In this document: one piece after another, positions 44,901 through 56,873 of the stretch
How positions within the stretch are numbered: the first letter of the stretch is position 1
How the letters are laid out: each line of letters opens with the position of its first letter
Origin: Synchiropus splendidus
Lineage: Eukaryota > Chordata > Actinopteri > Syngnathiformes > Callionymidae
Reading direction: 5' to 3'
NCBI RefSeq assembly: GCF_027744825.2
Contig: NC_071336.1
Location: 12,339,001-12,403,000 of the forward strand
DNA: 64,000 nucleotides
Position numbers and translations under genes: made by a program
The notes under the pieces: model-generated
Database searches by the model: none
Told to the model about the DNA's origin: nothing
The model's input: only the letters and a program-made list of their open reading frames with translations

Positions 44901-46594
44901 GTGAGCTTTCGGTGCTGATGAGCGTCACACCCTTCCAACCCTCACGAGTTTCTGTCCAAGTGGAACTATTAAAATAGCTGTCACTGATCCTACATTCGTA
45001 ATTCAAAATTAAATGAAATTAGTGATTGTTCTGTGACAGTTTTGTTTCTTTTTTTTTTTTTTTTTTTACAATGAACGCAAATTATCAGTGGTAAAAACAT
45101 TTCTTCTGTACTATTTGTACTCCAGCTGTTGTACATTTGAATTACTTTTACTACTAGAAAGTACTTTTTAGAAGGTCATTTTTATTGCGTGGTCCTCAGC
45201 AGCATACTCATCACATTTTATTTGATATTGAACACATGCAGTGTCCATTTATGTTTCTCTTGAACAGTTGGGGTTATGAGCAATGACGCACTTGGTTTCT
45301 TACTTCGTTGACTTTTAACTTTTGTCAACTATCTACTGACTTGAGAGGCAAGGTTCAAGCTTCAAAAGTTAGGTGTATGGTTTTCTAAACATCATGACAT
45401 GCCTCAATCCGGAGCACTAACATTCACATTGTTATCAGTGTAAATTTCTTTTGTACTTTCTTATAAAGAGTGATATGAATGCACCAAACAAAATAGCTGA
45501 AAATAGCTGGTACTGCACCACGGTGTCTCTAAATGCATCCCACACACACACCCCAAAAAAAACAAAAACTAAACACCTTAGCTGTATTCTTTTTTTAACT
45601 GTGGGAGAGATGTTAGAATCAAAATCAAGTGGGCTTCAGAATAACAGTGGGGAAGTTTAATCTCGTCTCAAATCTTAAAAAAGTAGAGAAAAACGCCAAA
45701 TGCTGACATTATTATTATTTTATTAAAATGTTTTTAATATAATAAAATGTATTAAAAATAAATATCGCAGAGTTGACAAAGAAAAAAATCATAAAGACTG
45801 AATTGTCTGTGAAAAACACAGCAAGACCACTGAGATAATGAGTAATAAAGGGAGAATCGTTGAGTCAACAAAGGCTTTTGGTATCCTTTAGATGTATTAA
45901 GTATTAAGTAGTAAGTCCATTTATTTTAACAGATATGATCTTGAACTGGTACAAAAAATATCATCTCTTTCGGAGAGTCAACAATGTTAAAAGAGGTTAG
46001 GAATAAGATATATGATCATTTTCAATCCTGTCGTGACACCGTAGCTGCTGAGGAGATTATGTGAATAGACACAACTGAAACAAATTGAACCGTTCTGTAA
46101 GTACTTGTCAAGCAATAGTTGTGGAGTAGGAAAAGCATGACTCATGGAATTAGGAGGTCTGGCCACGAGTCAGCAACTTCAACCTGCATTAGTTTGTTTA
46201 CATAGCTCTTCTTTTGTATTTACATCAAAACAAGCAGAATCTGAGAAACCACAGTGCAAAGTCAAACTGGAGAAAAGGGACAGCGGGGAAATCACTTCAG
46301 CCGGTAAGGATGACTAACTTCGGAAATTTAAACGGTCAATCATTACTTATTGTAGCCTTCCACTGAAAAACAATCATTGACGCAGAAGCTTGAGACATGC
46401 CATGACATTGCTTTTTCATCTGATTTCTAAAGTTACTACTAGATAATTATTATTACAAGTTGTATTATTTTTTGTTTTTCACTGTGGAACAAATAGATGA
46501 TTTGCTTCACTGTGTGCTTGCAGTGGTACCAGGGTGCAGTCATTCATTGTGTGTATTTTTTCCAACCTTTTCATGTCAAAGCCAGGGCCCTCAG
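44900..46594. other. AT-rich intergenic region before the first PLAC8-like gene
   Basis: A poly-T run lies at 45050-45067. No coding exon is recognised; an upstream non-coding exon of the PLAC8-like gene may lie here but could not be located. Confidence 0.5.
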
Positions 46595-46596
46595 AA

Positions 46597-47281
46597 ATGT
46601 CTTCTCTGGTGGTCACAGCTCAACCCAAGAAACGTGGCCCACTATCTGGAACCTGGACCACAGGCTTGTGTGACTGCCACAAGGATCTGGGAGACTGTAA
46701 GTGTTCGTGTGTGAAGGTGAATAATATTATAGTCTGGCGTTTCTTTTCGCCCGTTGTGTCTCTACTCCAGGCTGCTGTGCTCTGTGCTGCCTCCCAGTGT
46801 TCACCTGTCAGGTGAGCAGGGCTGGTGGAATGTGCCCACTGCTCCCTCTGCTGGACATTATTGGCTGTGTGCCTCCTGCCTCTCTGGCTATGAGAGCTAC
46901 GATCAGGGAACGATACGGAATCCAGGTACTCTCTGCCAAATAAGTGTTTCCCCCTGCACCTTATTGTATTATTATTATTATTGTTGTTATTATTGTTGTT
47001 ATTATTATTATTGTTGTTGTTGTTGTTGTTGTTTTAATTGTTGTTGTTGTTGTTATAAACCCCAGTATACTATAAATAAACTCATGTTTTGTTTTGTTTT
47101 TTCGTGCGGTGTATGTCAGGGCAGTGTGTGGAGCGACTGCTTCTTCGGTTGTTGCTGCTATCATCTATCCTGGATGCAGATTTCTCGCGAACTCAAGAGA
47201 AGAGCCGCCTCACACGCTGACTCTTCGTCGTCGGTCAGATACACTTCTCTCGTGTCCCTAGAGGGGGCGCACTTGGTCTAG
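46597..47281 (+). CDS. PLAC8/cornifelin-family cysteine-rich protein (copy A)
   Basis: PLAC8-family proteins are small cysteine-rich proteins with a hydrophobic Cys-rich core; members include PLAC8, cornifelin and cell-number regulators. Three coding exons: 46597-46696, 46771-46925, 47120-47281 (138 aa). The exon containing the start begins at 46595 after a cag. Motifs in order: GTWTTGLCDCHKDLGDC, CCALCCLPVFTCQVSRAGG, MRATIRERYGIQGSVWSDC, FFGCCCYHLSWMQISRELKRR. The usual 'CxxCQxxRE' near the end reads SWMQISRE, so one cysteine of that motif is lost. The Ser-rich tail (HADSSSSVRYTSL) is longer than in copy B. It is tandem with copy B 2.7 kb downstream, in the same orientation and with the same intron positions. 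Confidence 0.85.
46964..47057. repeat. (ATT/GTT)n microsatellite
   Basis: Alternating ATT and GTT units in intron 2 of PLAC8-like copy A. Confidence 0.85.
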
Positions 47282-47656
47282 CGACTCCGGTTCCGCATCC
47301 TCTTCAGTTGCCATGAACTGAAAGGCAAAATCTGTACTGAAACTATGGATTGTCGTCGAGTTTTCTCTCACACCGCAATTGCGCATTTTGAGATGTCTAC
47401 ATGAAATAGAGTGTGTTTGGGGAGGGGGAATAAAAAAATGTTTATGCTGTGTTTTCCAACTTTTTCATACAGTATATTTAGCTCATTTTAAATGTGTGCG
47501 TTTGTGCTGGCAGGCAGAGGTCATGACCTCACAGGGACATTTTGGGGGGCAGGTAGTGAATAGTTAATGAGGCTTCATGATCTATTTGAGGATGGAGCTG
47601 TCATGACTGTTGGGAGACGCTGTTGTCATTTGTCTCAATACCACCGTGGACTAGGG

Positions 47657-48585
47657 CAATGGTTGGCAACCTCAATTGTTGAAAGAGCTATGTTGGACCA
47701 AAAAAACAAACCATTATGTCTGGAGCCGCAAAAAAAATAAAAGCCTTATATAAGCCTTAAAATGAAGGCAACGCACGCTGTATGTATCTATATTAGCCGA
47801 CCATCAAAATGACTAAGTTGGTTACGAATACATAATGAGCCTTCATGATTAAATGTTTATTTTCCAGGCAGTGCATTCTGCAGAGAATGACACACCATGT
47901 GACAGCTCTGTTGTACGATGCCGCCTCAAGTTTAACTTCATTACAATATCAATGAATTAGCAGGAGGTCAGAATATTCGCTGTCAACTTCATCGAGCAAT
48001 GCACCGAACCGACGGTGGTTCAATGCTTTTGCAATGATCTTGTTCACCATCTCGATGACAAGGTTCATCACCGCCACACACTCCGTTGGGAATGTTTGTG
48101 CACACAGCGCCTCTTGATGCAAGATGCAGTCGAATGCAAGCAGATTTTGATCCAGTGCTTTCTGTCTTAAAGTCACAAACCCCCTTTTTGATCCTCTCAT
48201 TTTGCCATGCGCTTTGAGTTTCTGAGTTTCTCCTGGTCCACCTCCTTTGTTTTCCAGTGTGTCTGTGCCCGTTCTCTGTGGTTCTACTGCCTGCAATCCT
48301 GTGGACTTACTGTGTTTCTTGGACTCTGGTTCTCCTCCACTGTTTTGCGCTCATGATGGGCGTTTTGGTTTCTGAACCGTTTGATTTTATTTTCCGGACT
48401 CTGTCTCCCATTTGTGTTGAGATTTTGTACCGCCTTGTTTTTCCTTGTGCTTCCTTCGACTGTAATTCTGTTCTTTTTAAGTTTGCCTCCTTCTACCATT
48501 GAACCGTATTAAGTTCGTTTTCTTCTTAAATTTGTAGGACTAAAGAGCCGCATACGGCTCTAGAGCCGCAGGTTGCCGACCCCTG
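47657..48585 (-). mobile_element. hAT-family transposon remnant with transposase fragment
   Basis: The ends are inverted repeats (left caatggttggcaacct; right aggttgccgacccctg) typical of Charlie-like hAT elements. They are flanked by perfect 8-bp direct repeats gactaggg at 47649-47656 and 48586-48593, the target-duplication length expected for hAT. On the minus strand, 48220-47949 encodes GSKRGFVTLRQKAL, FDCILHQEALCAQ and LNHRRFGALLDEVDSEYSDL, resembling the hAT transposase/ZBED-type domain. At 929 bp it is internally deleted and cannot be autonomous. Part of the interior (about 48230-48530) looks unrelated and may be a nested insertion. Confidence 0.88.
47949..48296 (-). pseudogene. hAT transposase fragment
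   Basis: An open frame inside the hAT remnant. The C-terminal two-thirds match the 'HCxxHQExLC ... LNHRQFxxLLxExxxEYxDL' block of hAT transposases and domesticated relatives. The first His of the block is Asp here (FDCILHQE). The N- and C-terminal parts of the enzyme are missing, so it is a dead fragment. Confidence 0.75.
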
Positions 48586-48674
48586 GACTAGGGGGTGGCG
48601 AACTGTCGGGAACTAAGATTTCTCCTTGTCAGAGGACTGTGATCTCTGAAAGCCTTTTTAGTTATGTATTGAAT

Positions 48675-48871
48675 AATGATGGGCCAGTGGGGCTTCATGA
48701 AACGGTGTCGTTATTTTTAGAGCCCAGTAGGTGGCGCTGTTGGTGCAAAAATTAGGAGGAGTTTCATTGAATTCCTGTCCAAATACAAAGAATTTAGAGT
48801 GTGGAGGGCCATCTCGTGGGCTCTGAAAATAAAGACACTGTTTCATGAAGCCTCATTGGCCCATCACTAGT
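48675..48871. mobile_element. Palindromic MITE, full-length copy
   Basis: 197 bp: left end 'aatgatgggccagtggggct' plus 'tcatgaaac'; right end 'tttcatgaagcctcattggc' plus 'ccatcactagt'. The interior has gagcccagtaggtggcgctg, ttcattgaattcctgtcc and ccatctcgtgggctctga. It lies 90 bp from the hAT remnant. Confidence 0.85.
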
Positions 48872-49289
48872 ATTAATGATGCATATAATATTGCAGTGTC
48901 TTAATCGGCATGTGCGAGGAATGAACCTAAAGTTTGGCTGGATCCTTACCTCTTATCTGGTCTGCTGATCATAATGCTGTTAACCCACCGAGGTACAGCA
49001 GTTGTGACCAACACAATGAATCAAAAACATTCATGGAATGTAATATGATTTGACCTTATCTTTGCAGATGATGTCATGGTGGACGTCACTCATGTTCTTC
49101 CTGGATAAATAAAATTGAAAGCAAGTAAATAATTTAGTCGACATTAAATTTTGACGAACCAATAAAAGACGTTCTTAATGAGGAATGGTGTTGGATTAGA
49201 GTTTGTCAAGAAGACCAGGGCTGATAGACGGACCGTGCGATGGTCTGCTAGTCGGACTGGACTGACTAGTTGCTGACGTCTCTTGTTGG

Positions 49290-49356
49290 TATATAAGTTG
49301 TCAGGAAGAGACCCGCTCATCACCTTTGACTTGACTGTGTGTTGAAGGAGAGAAAG
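49290..49356 (+). promoter_or_regulatory. TATA box and non-coding first exon of PLAC8-like copy B
   Basis: TATATAAG at 49290-49297 is followed about 60 bp later by a good splice donor (agaaag|gtaag at 49356/49357). The matching acceptor (tcttcttcag) ends at 49960, so transcription probably begins near 49320 and the 5' UTR is split. Confidence 0.6.
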
Positions 49357-50001
49357 GTAAGATCGCACACACTCACACCTGTTGTTTAGAGCAGTTTCAA
49401 TGTGTATTTCCATATCATGTCCATGCTTGAGATTGTGAGTAATCTGTGGGTTACATTCATTTTCTACCATGTGGGGGAGGGTTGTTTATTTTGACTGATT
49501 CAGCCAGCACCAGCACCATGTTGACTGTAGCATTACTGACATCTAATATCTATTACAGCTTTGTTTCCCACTCATTAGAGTTCCTTGAATATATATATTT
49601 TAAAAACTAGTTACTCTGTGAAATTAAATCCTTTGAATGTTGTTTTTATGTCATGAGACCCTTGCTGATGAAAGGAAGTGTAAAGCTTCCATATTGATTA
49701 CGAAATGAAATGTTGGATGGACTATTTACTTATGTGTAGTACAGACACAAGTCACTGAAATTACATATAAATAAATGACATTATTTCATGAATTTCATTT
49801 GCGCTGCCATGATCTAAATCCAGTCTATACTACTACTACCACTGCTACTACGACTACTATTACTACAACTACTACTAATAATAATAATAATATAAGTAAT
49901 GATAGTAATATACATCAATGCTTAAAAAACTCAATATCACACTATTCTGATCTTCTTCAGGTTTATTTTTACCAGCAAGATCAGACGTCCACGTACCAAA
50001 A

Positions 50002-51594
50002 ATGACAACGATAACCACAGCACCAGAACCCAGAGCGTACACCATGACCACAATATCGCATGAGTGGTCCTCTGGCATCTGCGATTGTTTCAAGGACTTG
50101 CCCCATTGTGAGTGACGGAATGTTCTCAAAAAAGGTGAGATGATGGATTCCACCTCATCACCTTCCCATCTCCAGGTTGCTTCGCCTTTTGGTGTTTTCC
50201 CTGCTTCGCCTGTAAAACTGCAAGTGAGGCCGGAGAGTGCCTATGTTTGCCTCTGCTGGACAGTTTCGGAATCATCCCACCAATCACACTCTCCCTCAGA
50301 GTGTCGGTACGCCAGAGATACGGCATCGAGGTGAGCATTTTTGAGATTTAAAGCCTTCTTGGAGGTCTTCACCAGCCTCTATCACTGTGCATTCCTCAGA
50401 CACTTAATCAGTAGACACACTGTTTCTCAGAAAAGGTTGACGAAAACTTCATAGTTCTACAATACAAGAAAAATGTAAATGCTTGTATTTATTAAGTTTA
50501 AAAAAAGGTCACCTTGCTGGAAATCTTCTGTTTTACATGAGAAGACAACAAGGCAGGTCTGGTTTTCACCAATTTCACCTGCTGATGATCAACTTTAAAG
50601 CAACTCAACAAAATTATTAAATAAATAAATAAGTGTACTCAATTGTCGCCCCATTTAGTGAATGAACCTCAAACTCCTGAGTAAGATGCTGATTTGAGGA
50701 GAGCTGAGTTTCTGTGGAAATGTTCTCTTACACCTCTCACTCTTAGCCCAAAGATGACCTCCTCATCTCTGTTCATCCATTTTCCAATAATTCAGTGACC
50801 CCCATGTGATCTGTTAGCTTTGTGGCATCAAGTGGCCTGACATCACTGAGTTTGTGCACGTGACCAGGATCATGGGCTTGATGACGCACCACACCCTGTG
50901 GACAGTGCCACACACATATTTCACGGAGCAACTGCTTTACCATGACTAAAAATGGTCTTGAAAGATGAAGTGTGTTTTTGGCCGCGAGGAAGTGGAACCA
51001 CTCTTGCTCAATCCGCACACATGTTCTGGATCTGAACTTGAGATGAAATAACATTTTTATTTTTTAGAAAACACTTTCTTAGATTCAGAATTATCGAGAA
51101 AAGGTTATTTTAAGCCACCAAAAAAAAAAAAAAAAACTTTGGTGATTGACAGTTGAGATCAGTTGAACCATAAGAGTGTCAATGGCACAGCTCACCAACC
51201 ATTTTTGTAGTTCTTTGGTTGGTCCTTCAATACATTGAACAAGGCTGATATTTTGCTCACTCTTACTTGTTACTTTGAAATTACTAATATTTGAAATTGC
51301 ATTTTGAAAGTGAAGCTACGATATTAGGATGTGAGATTTCATTACCGAACTAAAACAAAAAGTCTTCAGAACATGGAAAAGCATCATAGGGCCCCCTTAA
51401 TCTGCCTCTACAGTCCAAGAATGTGTGTTTCTTGCGTGGCACTGATTTTTATCCCCTGTTTATCTCTACAGGGAACCATTTGCAACGACTGTGTCTGTGC
51501 GTTCTGCTGTGGACCTTGTTCCTGGTGCCAGATAGCAAGGGAGATTAAAAGCAGGAAGAACCCTCTCACCTTTGTCAACATGGCCAGTAGCTAA
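50002..51594 (+). CDS. PLAC8/cornifelin-family cysteine-rich protein (copy B)
   Basis: Three coding exons: 50002-50107, 50176-50330, 51472-51594 (127 aa). Motifs: HEWSSGICDCFKDLPHCC, FAFWCFPCFACKTASEAGEC, LRVSVRQRYGIEGTICNDC, CAFCCGPCSWCQIAREIKSR. The terminal CxxCQxxRE motif is intact, unlike copy A. The ATG is followed by a Thr-rich leader; a second in-frame ATG lies 14 codons on. The gene has a TATA promoter and a 5' UTR intron. It is tandem to copy A with the same intron phases, so the two arose by duplication, but the sequences have clearly diverged. Confidence 0.88.
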
Positions 51595-53400
51595 GTCGCA
51601 GATTTGTGATCTGGTCTTGGTCGTCTGGACGTGGGGAATGTGAGTCGCTGAAGACGTCAGCATTTACTTCAGCACTAGAATATCATTTGTACTTGTAAAA
51701 AAAAAAAAACATTTTCACGTGGACTGGTGATCAAGCTTCTTTCCCTACTTTGTCTGCTTTTGCACCAATGAGACCTGTCTGTCATCGTTGGCCGGTGAGG
51801 AAGTTCACACACTTGTTCTTTTAGGAATTCCTCTGCGCTTCGTCAGTGAGAGAGAGAGAGAAGAAATCATAAACACATTGTATCATGCTGCGGAACAATC
51901 AAAGGAAGGAAAGCCAGCGAGTCTGCAGGCTCTCACAGAGCTTTCTTGACATATGAGGCGTTATTGGGCGCACGGAACGTGAGGCTCCCCCAGGAGAGGT
52001 GGTTAATATCCCAATAAGCATGTATTGTCTGAAAAGCTGCGAGAAACATGCGTAATGTTTCTGTACAAGCTCGCCGCAAAAGGATATTTCACACACAAAA
52101 AAAGTGTATTTTAAGTATTACACTGAAAGTGATATGACACAAACAAAAATCCACCTCCAGAGATTTAATAAAATAAAATAAAATAAACGTGACATGCATT
52201 GTGATGAAAGTTTGTTCTTTTTTTATTGTGTTTGTTATTTGTTTACTCCTTTACAAAGGATGTGAAGTAATCTGCGCACAGATACGCACTTCAGAAAACA
52301 GAACTCTTTATATTGCGAGCACACTGTGATGTACTCATGTCCCTGCGTGTTGTCTCCACATCAGGCTTCGTGATGGCAATGATGACATCTAGAACAACAT
52401 CTGTATGAACGATGCGCTGCATGCAAACAGGACAGCATCTACGGAACATCTCGCATTTTCTTTAAATGGGTTTGTGCGGTATGGCGCAACGGTTTGCAGC
52501 ATAACACTTATTGTTCGACGGATCCCGTCCTCCTTCGTGCCTGGTTCTACCTTGCCACAAACATTATGATTATTATAGTACTATTAATATAAGAGAAAGG
52601 ACGGCTGGTCCCCGCGAGAGACACAGGGCTGACGGCACCGTGATGCGTTCAACATCCCTCGGAACAAGGTATGGATCGTGAGCCGTATTGGTTCAGTAAG
52701 GGACGCTTCATTTGAACGCAGGGGGCGATTCTGTATTTCAAAAGACGAGGTAATTTCAATTTATTAAACAACAAAAGTCAGAATTTGTCTGGTGTTCTAC
52801 GTCTACGGCCGTCTCAAAATATATCATTCTCTGCCAAACGTACGCTCCCATGCATAACGCCTGCCGTTTATATGTTCTTTCTTTCTGTTTATTTTTAAAC
52901 AAAAAATATATTGGAAATGTATTTACAGTTGCGTTATTTAGTAATACAGTCACTCGCGTAACGTGTAGTGAATTGTGAATCCCGACGTTCGCGTTGAAGC
53001 TTGAACGTCCCACCTCTGACCAATCACAGTAAAGGGAGCGTCGTCAGAGCATAGAACGCGGAAAACCAACAAACCACATCTGCTTGTGCTCGTAAGATTT
53101 TTCCAGTTTTTTAAAGAAGGAGTGAACTCCACTAGGATCTAATGTCAGCTTGAAACTCCGTGATATGAGTATGTGACCTTTTAATTAGCAGTGAGGTGAT
53201 ATGAAATTGTATTTTGGCGAGAGACTTTTTATGTGTGGGCGTTTTATGGGATAATGTTTTTATCAATAAATGTGACCCCTAGTGAACCATCAGAACTTGA
53301 GCAAACCATTGTGTGCAGCAGTTAAGCTTTAACTGACGTATAATGTTACACACTCCGCCTGAACTTTGACCTGGCTTGCGCGAACGCATGTGTGGTGTGA
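51595..53400. other. Intergenic region between PLAC8-like copy B and the UGT gene
   Basis: Contains the copy B 3' UTR. No coding exon, repeat family or RNA gene was recognised. Confidence 0.55.
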
Positions 53401-53460
53401 TGTGTTTAAACGCCTCACTCTAGGCTGCACACTCGAGCTTGATATTTGGACTGTCAGAAA

Positions 53461-53718
53461 GGTAAGTGTGGAAAAAAAGGGCATTTGATCAGTGCTATTC
53501 TTGACACTGTCTTCAAATGTAAAACTTTGCGCTCTTTTCTTGAATATTTGTTACACTAAGATCTGCACTCTCCTGTTGATAAACCCAACAGCGTTGAAAG
53601 GAAATGTATATTCATAGTCTTTATATTTTCTCTCCAGACATGGACTGGTATTAAACCAAACTTTCTCTCGCTCTGTCTCATTCATTTGATTTAATAAGCA
53701 AACGTGTGTTTTTGACAG
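53461..53718 (+). other. Intron in the UGT 5' UTR
   Basis: A splice donor (cagaaag|gtaagtg) after 53461 and an acceptor (tttttgacag) ending at 53718, three bases before the ATG, indicate a non-coding first exon ending at 53461. Confidence 0.65.
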
Positions 53719-53721
53719 AAA

Positions 53722-55311
53722 ATGGTGAGGTCCCTCTCCACCGTCCTGCCGGTGCTGCTGATCTTCTCGCTGGCTGCAGCCTTTTGCGATGGCAGCAAGA
53801 TCTTGGTTGTCCCACTTGACGGCAGCCACTGGATCAACATGAATGTGATTCTCCAGGAGCTGCACGCCCGAGGTCACGAGCTGACGGTGCTGCGCTCAGC
53901 CAAGAGCTGGTATATTCCCAAAGACTCACCCATCTACACTTCCATCGAAGTGAAGACGTTGGAAGATGAGACGGACCCTAACGTCTACTCTAAAATGCTC
54001 CTGGATGTTGTTGAATGCAGAAAGTGGCCACAATTCTTTAGCGGCTTCTGCCAGCAGAGCTTGATCACACGGATACAGAAAAATGGTCATGCTATTCTCG
54101 CCAGAGCAGCTGCCAGCCTGTTAGATGATCCTGTTTTCATGAAAAACATGCAGGACATGAAGTTTGATTTGATGCTAACTGACCCCGCGCTGACCTTGGG
54201 GATCATATTGGGCAGCTACCTGAAACTCCCCATGGTGTGTAACGTCCGCTGGATGAACACCGGAGAGAGCCACTTCTCCATTGCACCATCCCCATTATCC
54301 TATGTGCCTGTGCCTGGAACTGAACTTCATGACCAGATGGATTTCGTGGACCGGACCAAGAATGTCCTGTACTATATTTTTAGTGTCTTTGAACACCAAT
54401 ATGTCATTGAACCTGCCTACTTTGAGCTTTTCCGACGTCACTTCCCGCCCGGAACCAGCTTGCTGTCCTTGGAACGCCAGGCTGATATCTGGTTGATGCG
54501 GACCGACTTTGTGTTTGAGTTCCCCCGTCCCACCATGCCCAATGTCATTTACATTGGTGGATTCCAGAGCAAAGCGGCGAAACCCCTGCCTGATGATCTA
54601 GAAGCCTTTGTACAGAGCTCCGGGGAACATGGCGTGGTGATGATGTCTCTTGGGACCATAGTGTCTGCGCTGTCTAAAGAAATGACCGAAGAAATCGCTG
54701 CAGCATTTGCTGAGCTGCCTCAGAAGGTGATCTGGAAGTTTTTAGGCGAGAAACCTTCAACATTAGGAAACAACACCCTCTTGGTGGACTGGCTGCCTCA
54801 GAAGGACCTCCTGGGACACCCAAAGACTCGTGCTTTTGTGGCTCATGGTGGCACGAATGGCCTTTACGAGGCCATCTACCACGGCGTCCCTGTTGTGTGT
54901 CTGCCACTTCTCTTTGACCAGTTTGACAACGGACAGCGCCTGAAAGTGCGTGGGGCAGCTCAGGTGGTGGAAGCCAAATCTCTAACAAAGGACACATTCC
55001 TGGAAGCTCTGAAGGACGTCTTGGAAACTCCGTCTTATCGCCAGAACATACAGCGCATGTCGAAGCTTCACCGTGATCACGCTGTTCCTCCCTTGGACAC
55101 CGCCATCTTCTGGATTGAATACGTCATCAGGAACCAGGGAGCGGCCCATCTGCGCTCTGAAGCCTTCAACCTCACCTGGTACTCCTACTACTGCCTCGAT
55201 GTGGCTGCTCTGTTGGCTGCTGTGATTGGCGGGATCTTCTGGGGATCACTGGCTCTCTGTCGGATTTGCTGCTGCCGGAAATCTAAGAAGAAGAAGACCA
55301 AATCAGAGTAG
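53722..55311 (+). CDS. UDP-glucuronosyltransferase, single coding exon (UGT5-like)
   Basis: A family-1 glycosyltransferase that transfers glucuronic acid from UDP-glucuronate to lipophilic substrates in the ER lumen. 529 aa in one uninterrupted coding exon. An N-terminal signal peptide (about residues 1-25) is followed by DGSHWINM, with the presumed catalytic His at residue 36. The UGT signature spans about residues 356-400: WLPQKDLLGHPKTRAF, AHGGTNGLYEAIYHGVPV, LPLLFDQFDN. A C-terminal membrane segment (about 490-515) precedes a lysine-rich cytosolic tail ending KKTKSE, which gives a KxKxx ER-retrieval pattern. Mammalian UGT1/UGT2 genes have several coding exons; an intronless coding region is characteristic of the fish UGT5 family. 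AATAAA occurs at 55829-55834. No break or missing key residue was seen. Confidence 0.93.
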   Translation: MVRSLSTVLPVLLIFSLAAAFCDGSKILVVPLDGSHWINMNVILQELHARGHELTVLRSAKSWYIPKDSPIYTSIEVKTLEDETDPNVYSKMLLDVVECRKWPQFFSGFCQQSLITRIQKNGHAILARAAASLLDDPVFMKNMQDMKFDLMLTDPALTLGIILGSYLKLPMVCNVRWMNTGESHFSIAPSPLSYVPVPGTELHDQMDFVDRTKNVLYYIFSVFEHQYVIEPAYFELFRRHFPPGTSLLSLERQADIWLMRTDFVFEFPRPTMPNVIYIGGFQSKAAKPLPDDLEAFVQSSGEHGVVMMSLGTIVSALSKEMTEEIAAAFAELPQKVIWKFLGEKPSTLGNNTLLVDWLPQKDLLGHPKTRAFVAHGGTNGLYEAIYHGVPVVCLPLLFDQFDNGQRLKVRGAAQVVEAKSLTKDTFLEALKDVLETPSYRQNIQRMSKLHRDHAVPPLDTAIFWIEYVIRNQGAAHLRSEAFNLTWYSYYCLDVAALLAAVIGGIFWGSLALCRICCCRKSKKKKTKSE

Positions 55312-56560
55312 CAAACAAATATATTTCATTTACATATCTAAAAGTATGTCTTGCTACACACATTTAACTACATGGTTTAATGGAAATGTAATTCCTATAA
55401 TTAACTGCCATTGCCCTTTGTTTTTTTCTTATGTTTATCTCCATTTCCCCATCTAGTGGTCTACTTTTTCCTCGTGTTGACTTTGATGCTTATGTATTCT
55501 GTTGTTACATTATTTTAAATGTAATTTTACCCCCAAAGAAATGTCTACACTTTCCGACTGTGAATGTAACAAGCTACGACTCGAAACATATGGAGTGAGC
55601 CACCAGCAAATCATGACAAAGCAGTGACTCAGTGACGTGGAGGTACTTTATCAAATATCTTTGTACTTCCACTTCAGGAATTTTCTGTGACTATTTGATC
55701 TGTTTTGACCTAGGAACAATGTATACCAGCTGAAGACACTGCCATGTATTATTGTATTGTCTCAAAAACGATATTGCAACACAAGCTCCATTATAGAATC
55801 ATGAATTTGTATCTAAAACACAGTATACAATAAAATCTATTAAACAACTTCCATGTGGCTGTGGTACCAAATTGTGTTGCTCCTTTAACAGTCTTGTTTT
55901 ATCTACAATCTACACATTGATTATTCATGTTGTTGCTAGACTCAGAAATAAAGAGTTCATTTCTGATAACACTTGTTAACGGAGCTCACGTTTAACTGAA
56001 ATAAAATCCATCTATGCATGGCCAGTCCTCGTCTTTCGGTTTTCAAATACCAGTTTTACTAATTTTCGCTAACACTGGAGTCCTCAAAGGCGTCGGGTCA
56101 AGCAGTTTCACCTCGGAAAGAAAAACAGTATCTGGCATTTCTCATTATTTCCTCTAACATTCTAGCTCCTGCAGACACATTCACCTCAGAAACAATTTCT
56201 ATTGTGAGCAGCTCTACTCCACCCAGCAGTGCCCACACACCAGCTTGTTGCAGGCAAAAACATGGACTATTTTTCGTCAAGTCATTCACATTTTTTTAAC
56301 TTTGACAACCTAATTTCAACTATAATGCTGGTATTTGCCATGTGGCAGATATTTTAAAACAGGCAGGTGATGGAATCTATGAAACTATGGTATGGTTTGG
56401 TTCTCTGAAGCAAAGCAGCATTTAAAATGTTTGTTTTTTCAAATTTCATTTATTCTGTGTAAAGTTTTATCCAACATGTGGCAGTGAAAGGTTTTCGGTG
56501 CAACTGTGTGCGTGTGTGTTTGTATGTGCGTATGCCTGAAAGGCGTTCTCCTCCTTCAGG
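55312..56560. other. UGT 3' UTR and intergenic region
   Basis: Polyadenylation signals occur at 55829 and near 55947. No other gene was recognised. Confidence 0.6.
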
Positions 56561-56707
56561 ATGTGGCCTTGAAAACTAAAGAAGTGGACTTCCTGAGAAG
56601 GAAACGATCACAGCGGACTTTGTAGAGACGCCGTGTTCCCCAGTCTGTAGGTCACTTGTCGACTGAGACTCCAGACTGAGGCTCAGGCTGGTTTGTGGCT
56701 CGGGAAG
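56561..56707 (+). other. Probable non-coding exon of the GPCR gene
   Basis: A donor (cgggaag|gtgagtg) follows 56707 and pairs with the acceptor gttccgcag ending at 56767. The left boundary is uncertain; 'cctccttcag' at 56560 could be an acceptor. Confidence 0.45.
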
Positions 56708-56873
56708 GTGAGTGAAAAGATGTTTGTGTCCTTGGATTTAACATCTAATCACAGTAATGTTCCGCAGGTTTAGGGCAGCGCAACATGTTCTAAAGTGGAC
56801 ATGTGAGATCCCTTCATTGATTGATGGGTGGTTCTACATCAGCTTTTTATCCTCCATCTTCATCTTCCTCACA

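Larger units (their letters stand above)
47282..49999. other. Region between the two PLAC8-like genes
   Basis: Contains the copy A 3' UTR, the hAT remnant at 47657-48585, a MITE at 48675-48871, the promoter and non-coding exon of copy B (49290-49356), and a trinucleotide run at 49830-49893. Confidence 0.65.

Noticed and set aside
54674..54997. 107-aa antisense frame inside the UGT gene
   Set aside because: Shadow of the UGT coding strand; no splice sites or family motifs of its own.
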